Of a stretch of 60,393 nt of DNA, positions 52,652-60,393 are shown piece by piece. Within the stretch, counting starts at the first letter, position 1, and the number at the start of each line of letters is the position of its first letter. Below the pieces are notes generated by a model. It was not told where the DNA came from. It was given only the letters and a program-made list of their open reading frames with translations, and searched no databases. The translations under genes and the position numbers were made by a program. Source of the stretch: PALSA-1440 sp050011195 (GTDB taxonomy: Bacteria > Verrucomicrobiota > Verrucomicrobiia > Limisphaerales > UBA8199); assembly GCA_050011195.1 (NCBI GenBank), contig JBEKJO010000015.1, forward strand, positions 1 to 60,393, read 5' to 3'.

Positions 52652-54725
52652 ATGACTTGGAAAACGGCTTTGTTTCTCGCGGGTTGTGTGATGGCGTGTA
52701 GCAGCATGGCTCAGCCGACCAATCAAACCGACCGGTTGCGCGAATTCAAAAAGCGCGCCGCCGCCTTTAACGACGTCATCACCGTGCCGCAGTTCGAGAC
52801 GACGACCAACGGGATTCGCTTTGCCCTCCGGCAAACGATCGCGGTCGGCAACGCCGCCCTGGATCGCCTTGGCGCCCTCAAACCCGGCGAGGTCACCTTC
52901 GCGAACACCGTTCGCGCCCTGGATGATATCGGCTATCAAATCAGCCTGACGGACGACCGCTTCGGGCTGCTCAAGGAAACCAGCACCGACGCCGCGCTGC
53001 GCGCTGCTGCCACCGACGCCCTCAAGGAGTTGGAGGAGTGGTCCGTCGGCATCGACTATCGCGAAGACGTCTATATGGCACTCAAAGCCTACGCCGACCG
53101 GAAGCCTAAACTGAAAGGGGAGGATGCCAAGCTGCTGGCCGAGACCATGCGTGACTATCGCCGGGCCGGTTTGGATTTGCCCAAGGCCCAGCGCGACGAG
53201 GTGGAGCGGATGCGCAAGGAGCTGACCCGGCTGACGACCGATTACGAATCCAACATTACGAAGGCCGAGAAGGCCGTGAAGTTTACCCAAGCCGAGCTGG
53301 AAGGGGTGCCGGAGAGCTTCCTGGCGCAAATCAAGACTGGCGATGACGAATACACCGTCATGGCGAATATTACCTGGCACTACCTCAGCGTGATGGACAA
53401 CGCCAAACGCGAGGAAACGCGCAAGAAGCTGCTCGTCGAGCACGACAATTTGGCCCGCGCGGGGAACATACCCCTGCTGGAAAAGATCCTGCCGTTGCGT
53501 GATGACATTGCCCGGAAGCTCGGTTACAAGACCTGGGCCGATTACCAGATCGAAGTCAAGATGGCCACGAACGCGGCCTCAGCCCTCGAGTTCCTGGAGC
53601 AGCTCAAGGCGGGGTTGCAGCCCAAGTACGACGCCGAGCTGGCTGAGTTTCGCCGGATCAAAGTCCAGGAGACCGGCGACCCGAATGCGCAGATTCGCAT
53701 CTGGGACTGGCGCTACTTCAGCAACCAGTTGAAGAAAGAGAAGTACAACGTCGATGCCGAGCTACTGCGCGTCTATTTCCCCTACCAGCGCGTCCTCGAC
53801 GGGATGTTCAATATCTACCAGAGCATCTTCGGGCTGAAGTTCGAGCGGGTCGAGCCGCCCTACAAATGGATTGCCGATCTGCAACTCTACGCCGTGTCCG
53901 ACGCCCAGACCGGCGAGCCGCTCGGGTTGTTCTACCTCGACATGTTCCCGCGCGAAGGCAAATACCATCACTTCGCCCACTTCCGCCTGATCGAAGGCAA
54001 GGTGCTGCCCAACGGCAAATACCAGCGCCCCTCCGTCGCGCTGGTTTGCAACTTCCCGTCGCCCACCAAGGACAAGCCCTCTCTCCTTTCGCATAGCGAC
54101 GTCGAGACCGTCTTCCACGAGTTCGGCCACGCCATGCACTCGATGATGACCCGCGCCAAATATGGCCGGTTCTCCGGCACGAGCGTCCCGGGCGACTTCG
54201 TCGAAGCCCCCTCCCAAATGCTCGAGAACTGGGTCTGGGACAAGAAGGTGCTCGACAGCTTCGCGGCAGATTACCGCGACCCGTCGAAGAAAATCCCGGC
54301 GGACATCCTCGCCAAACTGCGCGAAGCCAAGCTCGCGACCGAGGGGACGCGTTACCGCCGCCAGCTCTCCTTCGGCCTGACCGACCTGGCGTTGCACACG
54401 CAAATCCACGACGCCAACGCGACCGAAGCGCTGCCGCTGTCGAACAAGGTCCTCAGCGAGGTGTTTCTGCCGATGGCCCCGGACACCGCCTTCGTGGCCT
54501 ATTTCGGGCACCTGATGGGCTACGACGCCGGCTATTACGGTTACGCCTGGGCGGACGCGATTGCGGCGGACATGGCGACCGTCTTCGAACATTCGCCCAA
54601 CGGCTACTTCGACCAGGCGGCTGGCCGCCGGCTGCGCGTGGAAATCTACGAGCCGGGCAACTCCCGCGACGTGAACATATCCATTGAGAAGTTCCTTGGC
54701 CGCAAACGCTCGCTCGAGCCGTTCC

Positions 54726-54754
<29 letters not shown>
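52652..54754 (+). CDS. Secreted M3 family oligopeptidase
   Basis: 700 residues. A signal peptide is present (LFLAGCVMACSSMAQ; the CxxxC-like stretch could also be a lipobox, AGC). The M3 zinc site is HEFGHAMH at residues 489-496, preceded by VETVF, with the distal Glu in FVEAPSQMLENW (Glu-A-P-S). The rest is helical, as in thimet/dipeptidyl carboxypeptidase-type enzymes. It cleaves short peptides, here outside the cytoplasm, feeding the peptide transporters found at 26.8-30.2 kb. Its 3' end overlaps that of the convergent ppx gene by 29 bp. Confidence 0.9.
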
Positions 54755-55730
<976 letters not shown>

Positions 55731-55748
55731 GAGGAAGGAACCGGAAGA

Positions 55749-55976
55749 TCATGGACGCAAACCGGTTTCGATTTCGCGCAGCGATTCCTCGCCGTCCAGA
55801 GCTTTAAGCTTGCCTTCCCTGTAGGCGCGGAGCCGGTCGCGAGATTCAACCAGCCAGGCCTGGTCAATGGAAGCCTGTTCGGCCGGGTCAAGGCTGCGCC
55901 AGAGGGCGTCAATAATTTGTGCCCGTTCCCAAGCCGGGAGTTTGAGGGCTTCGTTTGCTAAGAGCACGCTATCCAT
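55749..55976 (-). CDS. Orphan addiction-module antitoxin (TIGR02574-like)
   Basis: 75 residues from the ATG at 55976. The pattern LANEALKLPAWERAQIIDAL, described from residue 6, and LWRSLDPAEQASIDQAWLVESRDRL match the 'putative addiction module component' antitoxins (unstable antitoxin family, PF09720), which contain the L-P-x-x-E-R-x-x-L/I-x-x-x-L-x-x-S/W motif and end with a basic RAYREGKLKALDGEE segment. Such genes are normally followed by a ParE/RelE-type toxin gene. Here ppx follows after 18 nt and no toxin is seen. Whether it still binds a toxin encoded elsewhere is unknown. Confidence 0.8.
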   Translation of the reverse strand: MDSVLLANEALKLPAWERAQIIDALWRSLDPAEQASIDQAWLVESRDRLRAYREGKLKALDGEESLREIETGLRP

Positions 55977-56078
55977 GCTCTCAAATGTAACCGACGCCAC
56001 GGGCAAAGGCAACGGCGGTCGCGACAAGCAATCAAAATGTTCTTGCTGGGACCTTGTGAATGCGCGAATGCTTGGAAA

Positions 56079-57218
56079 ATGAAGCGCACTCCCCTTTACG
56101 CCGTTCACCAAAGGCTGGGCGGCAAGCTCATTGAATTCGGGGGCTGGGAGATGCCGGTGCAGTACACCAGCATCACCGACGAGCACCTGACGGTGCGGGA
56201 AGCGGCCGGCCTGTTTGACATCTCCCACATGGGCGAGGTCCTGATCAGCGGCCCGGGGGCCGAGGCTTTTCTCAATCAGATCCTCACGAACGACCTCCGC
56301 AAGCTGCTTGCCGGCCAGGGACAATACACGCTCATGTGCAACGAGCGTGGCGGCGTCATCGATGATCTCTACGCCTATCGGCTCACAGCCGACGAGTATC
56401 TGCTGATGATCAACGCCTCCCGCATCGAGGCCGACGTGGCGTGGCTGGAAGCGCAATTGGCCGCCTTCCCCCGGCGCAGCGAAGTGAAGCTCCAAAATGC
56501 TTCCGACGCGACGGGCGCCCTGGCTGTGCAAGGTCCGCGCGTAGTGGAATTCATCACCCATTGTTTTCCTGGCGCGTCCACGGGCGGCACGATCGTGGCT
56601 CGGGTGACGGACTTGAAGAAGAACCAGATCGCCCCCTTCGCCTGGGCCGGGAACGCGCTCTGGATTTCGCGCACCGGTTACACGGGCGAGGATGGATTTG
56701 AAGTCGTTGCCCCGGGTCAAAGGATCGAGGCGATTTGGAACCAACTGCTCGCTGCCGGCCAGCCACACGGGTTGAAACCCGCCGGTCTCGGCGCGCGCGA
56801 CACGCTGCGCACAGAGGTTTGTTACCCCCTTTACGGTCACGAACTGGATGAGAACACTACGCCGATCGAGGCGGGCCTGGGCTTCTTTGTGGCCTTGGAC
56901 AAGGGCGAGTTCGTTGGCCGCTCCGTTCTCGCCGAACAGAAGGCCAAAGGCCCGGTCAAAAAGCTCGTCGCGTTCAAGATGACCGACCGATCAGCCCCGC
57001 CGCGCCCGCACTACGCAATCTGGAGCGCGGGTCCGGGAGCGGCGAAGATCGGAGAGGTCACAAGTGGCACGCAAAGCCCATCGCTCGGCATTGGCATCGG
57101 AATGGGGTATGTGCCGCCGGCATTTGCCCATGCCAATACGCCCGTCGAGATCGAGATTCGCGGCCAGCGCGCCCCCGCAGTCCTCGTTCCGAAGCCCATC
57201 TATCGAAAACCAGATTGA
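56079..57218 (+). CDS. gcvT: Aminomethyltransferase, glycine cleavage T protein
   Basis: 379 residues from the ATG at 56079. It starts KRTPLYAVHQRLGGKLIEFGGWEMPVQYTS, described from residue 2 to 31; then FDISHMGEVLISGPGAEAFLN; NERGGVIDDLYAYRL; the folate-site ISRTGYTGEDGFEV; and the C-terminal AGLGARDTLRTEVCYPLYGHEL with GFFVALDK. All are strongly conserved in GcvT. It takes the aminomethyl group from the H protein, releases ammonia and makes methylene-THF. GcvH follows after 31 nt, so the two form an operon; gcvP is not in the next 2.7 kb. Confidence 0.95.
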   Translation: MKRTPLYAVHQRLGGKLIEFGGWEMPVQYTSITDEHLTVREAAGLFDISHMGEVLISGPGAEAFLNQILTNDLRKLLAGQGQYTLMCNERGGVIDDLYAYRLTADEYLLMINASRIEADVAWLEAQLAAFPRRSEVKLQNASDATGALAVQGPRVVEFITHCFPGASTGGTIVARVTDLKKNQIAPFAWAGNALWISRTGYTGEDGFEVVAPGQRIEAIWNQLLAAGQPHGLKPAGLGARDTLRTEVCYPLYGHELDENTTPIEAGLGFFVALDKGEFVGRSVLAEQKAKGPVKKLVAFKMTDRSAPPRPHYAIWSAGPGAAKIGEVTSGTQSPSLGIGIGMGYVPPAFAHANTPVEIEIRGQRAPAVLVPKPIYRKPD

Positions 57219-57249
57219 CCGCCCGCCCGCTCCCTGACTCAATTGGCTT

Positions 57250-57636
57250 ATGGCTAACGTTCCTTCGGATTTGAAATACGCCAAAACGCACGAATGGGTG
57301 CGCGTGTCCGGCAACGTTGCGACGGTCGGCATCACCGACTATGCGCAACATGAGTTGACGGACGTGGTCTTCGTCGAGTTGCCCGAGGTCGGCCGGCGGA
57401 TCAAAGCCGGCGACCCCTGCGCCGTCGTCGAGTCGGTCAAGACGGCCAACGATATTTATTCGCCGGTCAGCGGCGAGATTACCGAGGTCAACCAGGCCGT
57501 CGTCGCGAACCCGGCTTTGGTCAACAGCGAACCCTACGCGGGCGGTTGGTTCTACAAGATCAGGCTCTCCAACCCGGCCGAGTTGAACGCTCTGCTCGCG
57601 CCCGAACAGTACCAGGCGCAAATCGGCGGGGCGTGA
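57250..57636 (+). CDS. gcvH: Glycine cleavage system H protein
   Basis: 128 residues, normal length. The lipoyl-lysine site VVESVKTANDIYSPVSGE puts Lys64 at the expected hairpin. N-terminal KYAKTHEWVRV and GITDYAQHELTDVVFVELPE are diagnostic. It shuttles the aminomethyl group between the P, T and L proteins in the cytoplasm. It lies 31 nt downstream of gcvT. A nested palindromic element starts 67 bp beyond its stop. Confidence 0.96.
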   Translation: MANVPSDLKYAKTHEWVRVSGNVATVGITDYAQHELTDVVFVELPEVGRRIKAGDPCAVVESVKTANDIYSPVSGEITEVNQAVVANPALVNSEPYAGGWFYKIRLSNPAELNALLAPEQYQAQIGGA

Positions 57637-57702
57637 CAAGACGGATGGAACAACAGATGCTCAGCACGGAGAAGGCATCACGGCCTGCGGCGGAAGGGTG
57701 CC

Positions 57703-57845
57703 GCCTTTAACCGGGAAATTTCATAGCGTGTAGCCGCCGACGGCAGTCGGCGCTGATTCTCAGTCCCGAAAGATGGCGCCGACTGCCGTCGGCGGCTACA
57801 CCCTGTCGGCGGTTTGTGCGAGGTATGAGAATTCCGGGTTAAGGC
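57703..57845. mobile_element. MITE-like element with nested inverted repeats
   Basis: A perfect 26-bp inverted repeat, 57728-57753 against 57776-57801 (GTGTAGCCGCCGACGGCAGT at its start), with a 22-nt loop. Outside it are outer arms GCCTTTAACCGGGAAATTTC (57703-) and its near-complement ending GAATTCCGGGTTAAGGC (to 57845), about 19 of 22 pairing. No ORF. The structure and its place between convergent genes suggest a non-autonomous mobile repeat, a type I recall as frequent in Verrucomicrobiota intergenic DNA. It could also act as a bidirectional transcript end for gcvH and glcF. Confidence 0.7.
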
Positions 57846-57871
57846 TGCGCTCGCTCAGACCGTGGCGGCGT

Positions 57872-59146
57872 TCAGGGCTGGCGTGAGTCAGAGTTGTAAC
57901 CGTCGCGCAGGACCTGGATTGTGTGGCGCACTGGCAGGGGCGAACCAAGTTTCGTAAAGTGCGCTCGGAGCTGGGTCAGGCACCCTATGTTGCCGGTCGC
58001 CAACACCTCCGCGCCGGTGGCCAATACCGCCCGGGCCTTCTTCTCGCCCAGGGAGGCGGCGATTGGGGGCTGGTCCAGGTTGTAGGAGCCGGCGCTGCCG
58101 CAGCAGAGGTGCGCGTCGGGCAGTTCGCATAACTGGACGCCGGGGATCGCCCGCAGCAGGTCGCGCGGCTCGCGGCGGACGTTCTGCGCATTGGCAAGGT
58201 GGCAGGCGTCGTGATAGGCGATGCGTTGCGGACGACCGGGACCGGCCGGCGGTTCGCGCAGGCCGAGCCGCGTGAGGAAAACCGTGACATCCACGACCCG
58301 CTTGCGGAAGGCTTCGGCGCGGGCCTCGTCGCGGGTGCCGCGCAGCACAAGATGGTATTCACGCATGGTCGAACCGCACCCGGCGGCGTTGGTGACGATG
58401 GCGTCCACGTCTTCCGGGAAGGCGATCAGGTTGCGCCGCGCAAAGGCCTGGGCCGCGCCCCAGTCACCGGCGTGCCAGGCCAGGCCGCCGCAGCAACCCT
58501 GGCCGGGCGGGATGAGGACTTCGACCCCATTGCGGGTGAGCACTTCGATGGTGGCAGTATTGATGTCGGGGTCGAGGACCTGCTGGGCGCAGCCGGTGAG
58601 CAACGCTACCCGGGCGCGGCGTTCGCCGTGGGCGGGCGTGACACGCGGCCACGTCTGTGCGGGGGGAACCGAGGGAGGCGCGAGGTCCAGCATTGATTGC
58701 AAGGCGCGCGGCACGAGTGGCCGCACGGCTCGGCCCAGACCCGCGGCGCGCAGGGCCAGCCGGAAGCGTGAGGGATACGGAATCGTTTGCGCGGTCAGCC
58801 AGCGGCGCAATCTGTCCGTAGCGGAGCGGTTGAACCTCGGACCGGCCAGCGCGCGGAAGGGGCTGATGAGGTCGCGATAGGACACGCCACTGGGGCAGGC
58901 GGGTTCGCAGGCCAGGCAGCCCAGGCAACGGTCAACGTGCAGTTGGGCGGCGTCCCACGACAGACTGCCTTCCAGGGCCTGCTTCATGAGGATGATGCGC
59001 CCGCGCGGGCTGTCCATCTCTTGCCCCAACTCCGCGTAGGTGGGGCAGACCGAGAGGCAGAAGCCGCAATGGACGCAAGCCTGGACGGCGTGGGTCATCG
59101 GCTCACCGAGCGGCCCGTGCTTCTCATGTTGTATCGAGTGGAGCAT
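57872..59146 (-). CDS. glcF: Glycolate oxidase iron-sulfur subunit
   Basis: 424 residues from the ATG at 59146, which overlaps the glcE stop by one base (TAATG), indicating coupling. Two ferredoxin-like clusters: CVHCGFCLSVCPTY (N-terminal) and CLGCLACEPACPSG about 50 residues later. Two CCG domains follow: QGCCGGLAWHAG and HLCCGSAGSYN. This is the standard GlcF layout. It passes electrons from the flavoprotein GlcD/GlcE to the quinone pool when glycolate is oxidised to glyoxylate. Confidence 0.92.
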   Translation of the reverse strand: MLHSIQHEKHGPLGEPMTHAVQACVHCGFCLSVCPTYAELGQEMDSPRGRIILMKQALEGSLSWDAAQLHVDRCLGCLACEPACPSGVSYRDLISPFRALAGPRFNRSATDRLRRWLTAQTIPYPSRFRLALRAAGLGRAVRPLVPRALQSMLDLAPPSVPPAQTWPRVTPAHGERRARVALLTGCAQQVLDPDINTATIEVLTRNGVEVLIPPGQGCCGGLAWHAGDWGAAQAFARRNLIAFPEDVDAIVTNAAGCGSTMREYHLVLRGTRDEARAEAFRKRVVDVTVFLTRLGLREPPAGPGRPQRIAYHDACHLANAQNVRREPRDLLRAIPGVQLCELPDAHLCCGSAGSYNLDQPPIAASLGEKKARAVLATGAEVLATGNIGCLTQLRAHFTKLGSPLPVRHTIQVLRDGYNSDSRQP

Positions 59147-60234
59147 TAGTCGTCGATAAACGGGAAACGGGTTTGCGGGTCCAGCGCCTGCTTGACCGCG
59201 CCAGAGATAGCGGAGGTCGTCCGCGCGCCGCACCAGAGGGGCGCGTTGCCCGACAGGCTGACCGCCGGCAGAGACAGGGCGCGCAGCCGCTCTTGCAAGC
59301 CGGTCGCCGGAACCGAGGCTGGCAGGGAAACGAAGGCGACATTGCCGCCGCCGCTGACGTGAACCCGGGTGCCCTCGAGCGAACGCGCCGCCGCATCCAG
59401 GGACGGCACGACAGCCGGGGTGATCGCCACTTTGGCCAGCACACCGCCGGAGTGCGCCCAGCGAAACTCGCGCAGTTCAGACCAGACAGCCTCGGCCTCG
59501 GCGGCGGAGAGGGTCTGGCCCGGCCAGCGGGCCAGAACCTCGCGCGAGATCGTCTCCAGGGCGGAGGCCGGACCCGCCAGGCGCAGGCAGACGGTCTTGC
59601 CGTCGGGGAGCAGATCGAGGGCGTCAGGCTCCCAGCGCGAGTTGGCGGCGTCCCTGAGCACGCAGGCGGCGGCTTCGGCGCCGCTGGTCGTCAGCTTCAA
59701 CGTGAGGCGCGAGGCCGGTGAGGGAAAGACTTTGAAAGTGATGTCGGCCAGCGCACCGTAGCGTCCCAGGCTGCCGACAAAGAACTTGGGCAGGTCGAAC
59801 CCGGCGCAGTTCTTCACCACCTTGCCGCCCATCCGCAGCAAGCGCCCCAGGCCATCGACAAACCGGACGCCCAGGATGAAATCGCGCACGCCGCCGAAGC
59901 GGAAACGTCCCGGCCCGCTGACGCCCGCGGCGACCGTGCCGCCCAGCGTCGCGCCGGCTTCCAGCCACATGGGGTCGAAGGGGAGATATTGTCCCTTCTC
60001 CGCCAGCGCCTGCCCGATCTCCCGCACGGTGGTGCCGGCCAGTGCGGTGAAGGTGAATTCGTCGGGTTCGTATTCCACGATGCCGCGCAACGCGCGCGTG
60101 GAAAGCAAGGTGACTTCATCCGGGACCTGCGAGAGGCGCGGCTTGGTGCGCGCGCCCACAGCGAGCACGCGCGGCTGGGAGCGCACGGCTTCGGCCAGTT
60201 CAGCGGGGGTTGTGGGTGTCAGCGTTGCGCTCAC
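59146..60234 (-). CDS. glcE: Glycolate oxidase FAD-binding subunit
   Basis: 362 residues. It has a PCMH-type FAD domain (VLAVGARTKP; LPFDPMWLEAGATLGGTVAAG; GPGRFRFGGVRDFILGVRFV; NCAGFDLPKFFVGSLGRYG), and a shorter C-terminal half than GlcD, as usual for GlcE. The ATG at 60234 is followed by TPTTPAELAEAVR, typical of the family. It is translationally coupled to glcF. glcD is not visible and would lie beyond the window end, upstream on the minus strand. In combination with GcvTH it suggests glycolate or glyoxylate salvage. Confidence 0.92.
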   Translation of the reverse strand: MSATLTPTTPAELAEAVRSQPRVLAVGARTKPRLSQVPDEVTLLSTRALRGIVEYEPDEFTFTALAGTTVREIGQALAEKGQYLPFDPMWLEAGATLGGTVAAGVSGPGRFRFGGVRDFILGVRFVDGLGRLLRMGGKVVKNCAGFDLPKFFVGSLGRYGALADITFKVFPSPASRLTLKLTTSGAEAAACVLRDAANSRWEPDALDLLPDGKTVCLRLAGPASALETISREVLARWPGQTLSAAEAEAVWSELREFRWAHSGGVLAKVAITPAVVPSLDAAARSLEGTRVHVSGGGNVAFVSLPASVPATGLQERLRALSLPAVSLSGNAPLWCGARTTSAISGAVKQALDPQTRFPFIDD

Positions 60235-60285
60235 GTGTGCGATGGGAGATGGCTGAACCTGTCAGCGGAGGCGATAGGCAAGTCG

Positions 60286-60393
60286 GCGCGCGGACATTCT
60301 TGTCCGCAGCAACTTCCGAACGCTCCCCAGCTCCGAAAACGACTCGGGCCCGCAAACCGCTCCAGCTTGCTGCGGACAAGAATGTCCGCGCGC
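60286..60393. repeat. Pair of inverted hairpin units (BIME-like) upstream of glcE
   Basis: A perfect 27-bp inverted repeat, 60286-60312 (GCGCGCGGACATTCTTGTCC at its start) against 60367-60393 at the window edge; it may extend beyond. Each arm is itself a hairpin (GCGGACA-TTCT-TGTCCGC). Two oppositely oriented hairpin units around a 54-bp spacer are the arrangement of REP pairs (BIMEs). Confidence 0.75.

Noticed and set aside
55977..56840. Long minus-strand extension of the antitoxin frame across gcvT
   Set aside because: The antitoxin family starts at the ATG at 55976; the extension is antisense to gcvT.

Overview
The window looks like a chromosomal segment of a GC-rich, free-living Verrucomicrobiota bacterium, probably of the Limisphaerales/Pedosphaera (old subdivision 3) lineage. 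The reasons are the mix of families: type II pseudopilin-like proteins with an FTLIELLVVIAIIAIL signal, a PEP-CTERM surface protein, very large secreted proteins built from Ig-like domains, a secreted Gfo/Idh/MocA plus DUF6807 pair, many short lineage-type hypothetical genes, start sites with weak or absent Shine-Dalgarno sequences, and many intergenic palindromes. Taxonomy is inferred from gene content only.

Layout. 1-2.7 kb: end of a BlaI-type repressor and an M56 (BlaR1-like) membrane peptidase. 2.7-3.5 kb: noncoding, with two copies of a palindromic repeat. 3.5-13.75 kb (minus): a giant Ig-domain surface protein, a pseudopilin that appears to lack its middle, and a second Ig/lamin-tail gene broken by two frameshifts and an in-frame TGA. 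14-18.5 kb (plus): a multimodular GH92 glycosidase. 18.6-23 kb (plus): LysR remnant, DUF6807 protein, Tat-exported oxidoreductase, PEP-CTERM protein. 23.1-26.1 kb (minus): a four-gene operon of a glutathionylspermidine-synthase-like ATP-grasp ligase with DUF350, DUF4178 and a lipoprotein. 26.4-30.2 kb (plus): a small Cys-cluster protein and two peptide transporters (OPT, POT). 30.3-38.7 kb: STAS protein, acid phosphatase lipoprotein, carbamate kinase, a tiny membrane protein behind a near-perfect sigma-54 promoter, YggS, a cupin, a NamZ-like muramidase and a HEAT-repeat protein. 39-41.3 kb (minus): two SDR sugar-nucleotide epimerases. 41.4-47.4 kb: MalQ, two cupins, an aldo/keto reductase and a six-hairpin glycosidase-like exoprotein. 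47.5-52.6 kb: a GspC-like exoprotein, a zinc-ribbon protein behind an attenuator-like hairpin, a phospholipid methyltransferase-like protein, a second pseudopilin and an MFS transporter. 52.6-60.4 kb: M3 peptidase, Ppx/GppA with a heptanucleotide tract, an orphan antitoxin, GcvT-GcvH, GlcF-GlcE, and palindromic elements.

Together the genes fit a polysaccharide- and peptide-scavenging life: exported glycosidases and surface adhesins, muropeptide and peptide breakdown (NamZ, M3) with OPT and POT uptake, glucan handling (MalQ), and C1/C2 metabolism (GcvTH, GlcEF). The most unusual content is noncoding: degenerate arrays with an exact 9-bp period at three loci, a 121-bp dispersed repeat placed in frame upstream of two unrelated genes, nested-palindrome MITE-like elements, and a 7-bp repeat tract inside ppx that could switch its reading frame. 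All calls are from reading the sequence; no database search was run.
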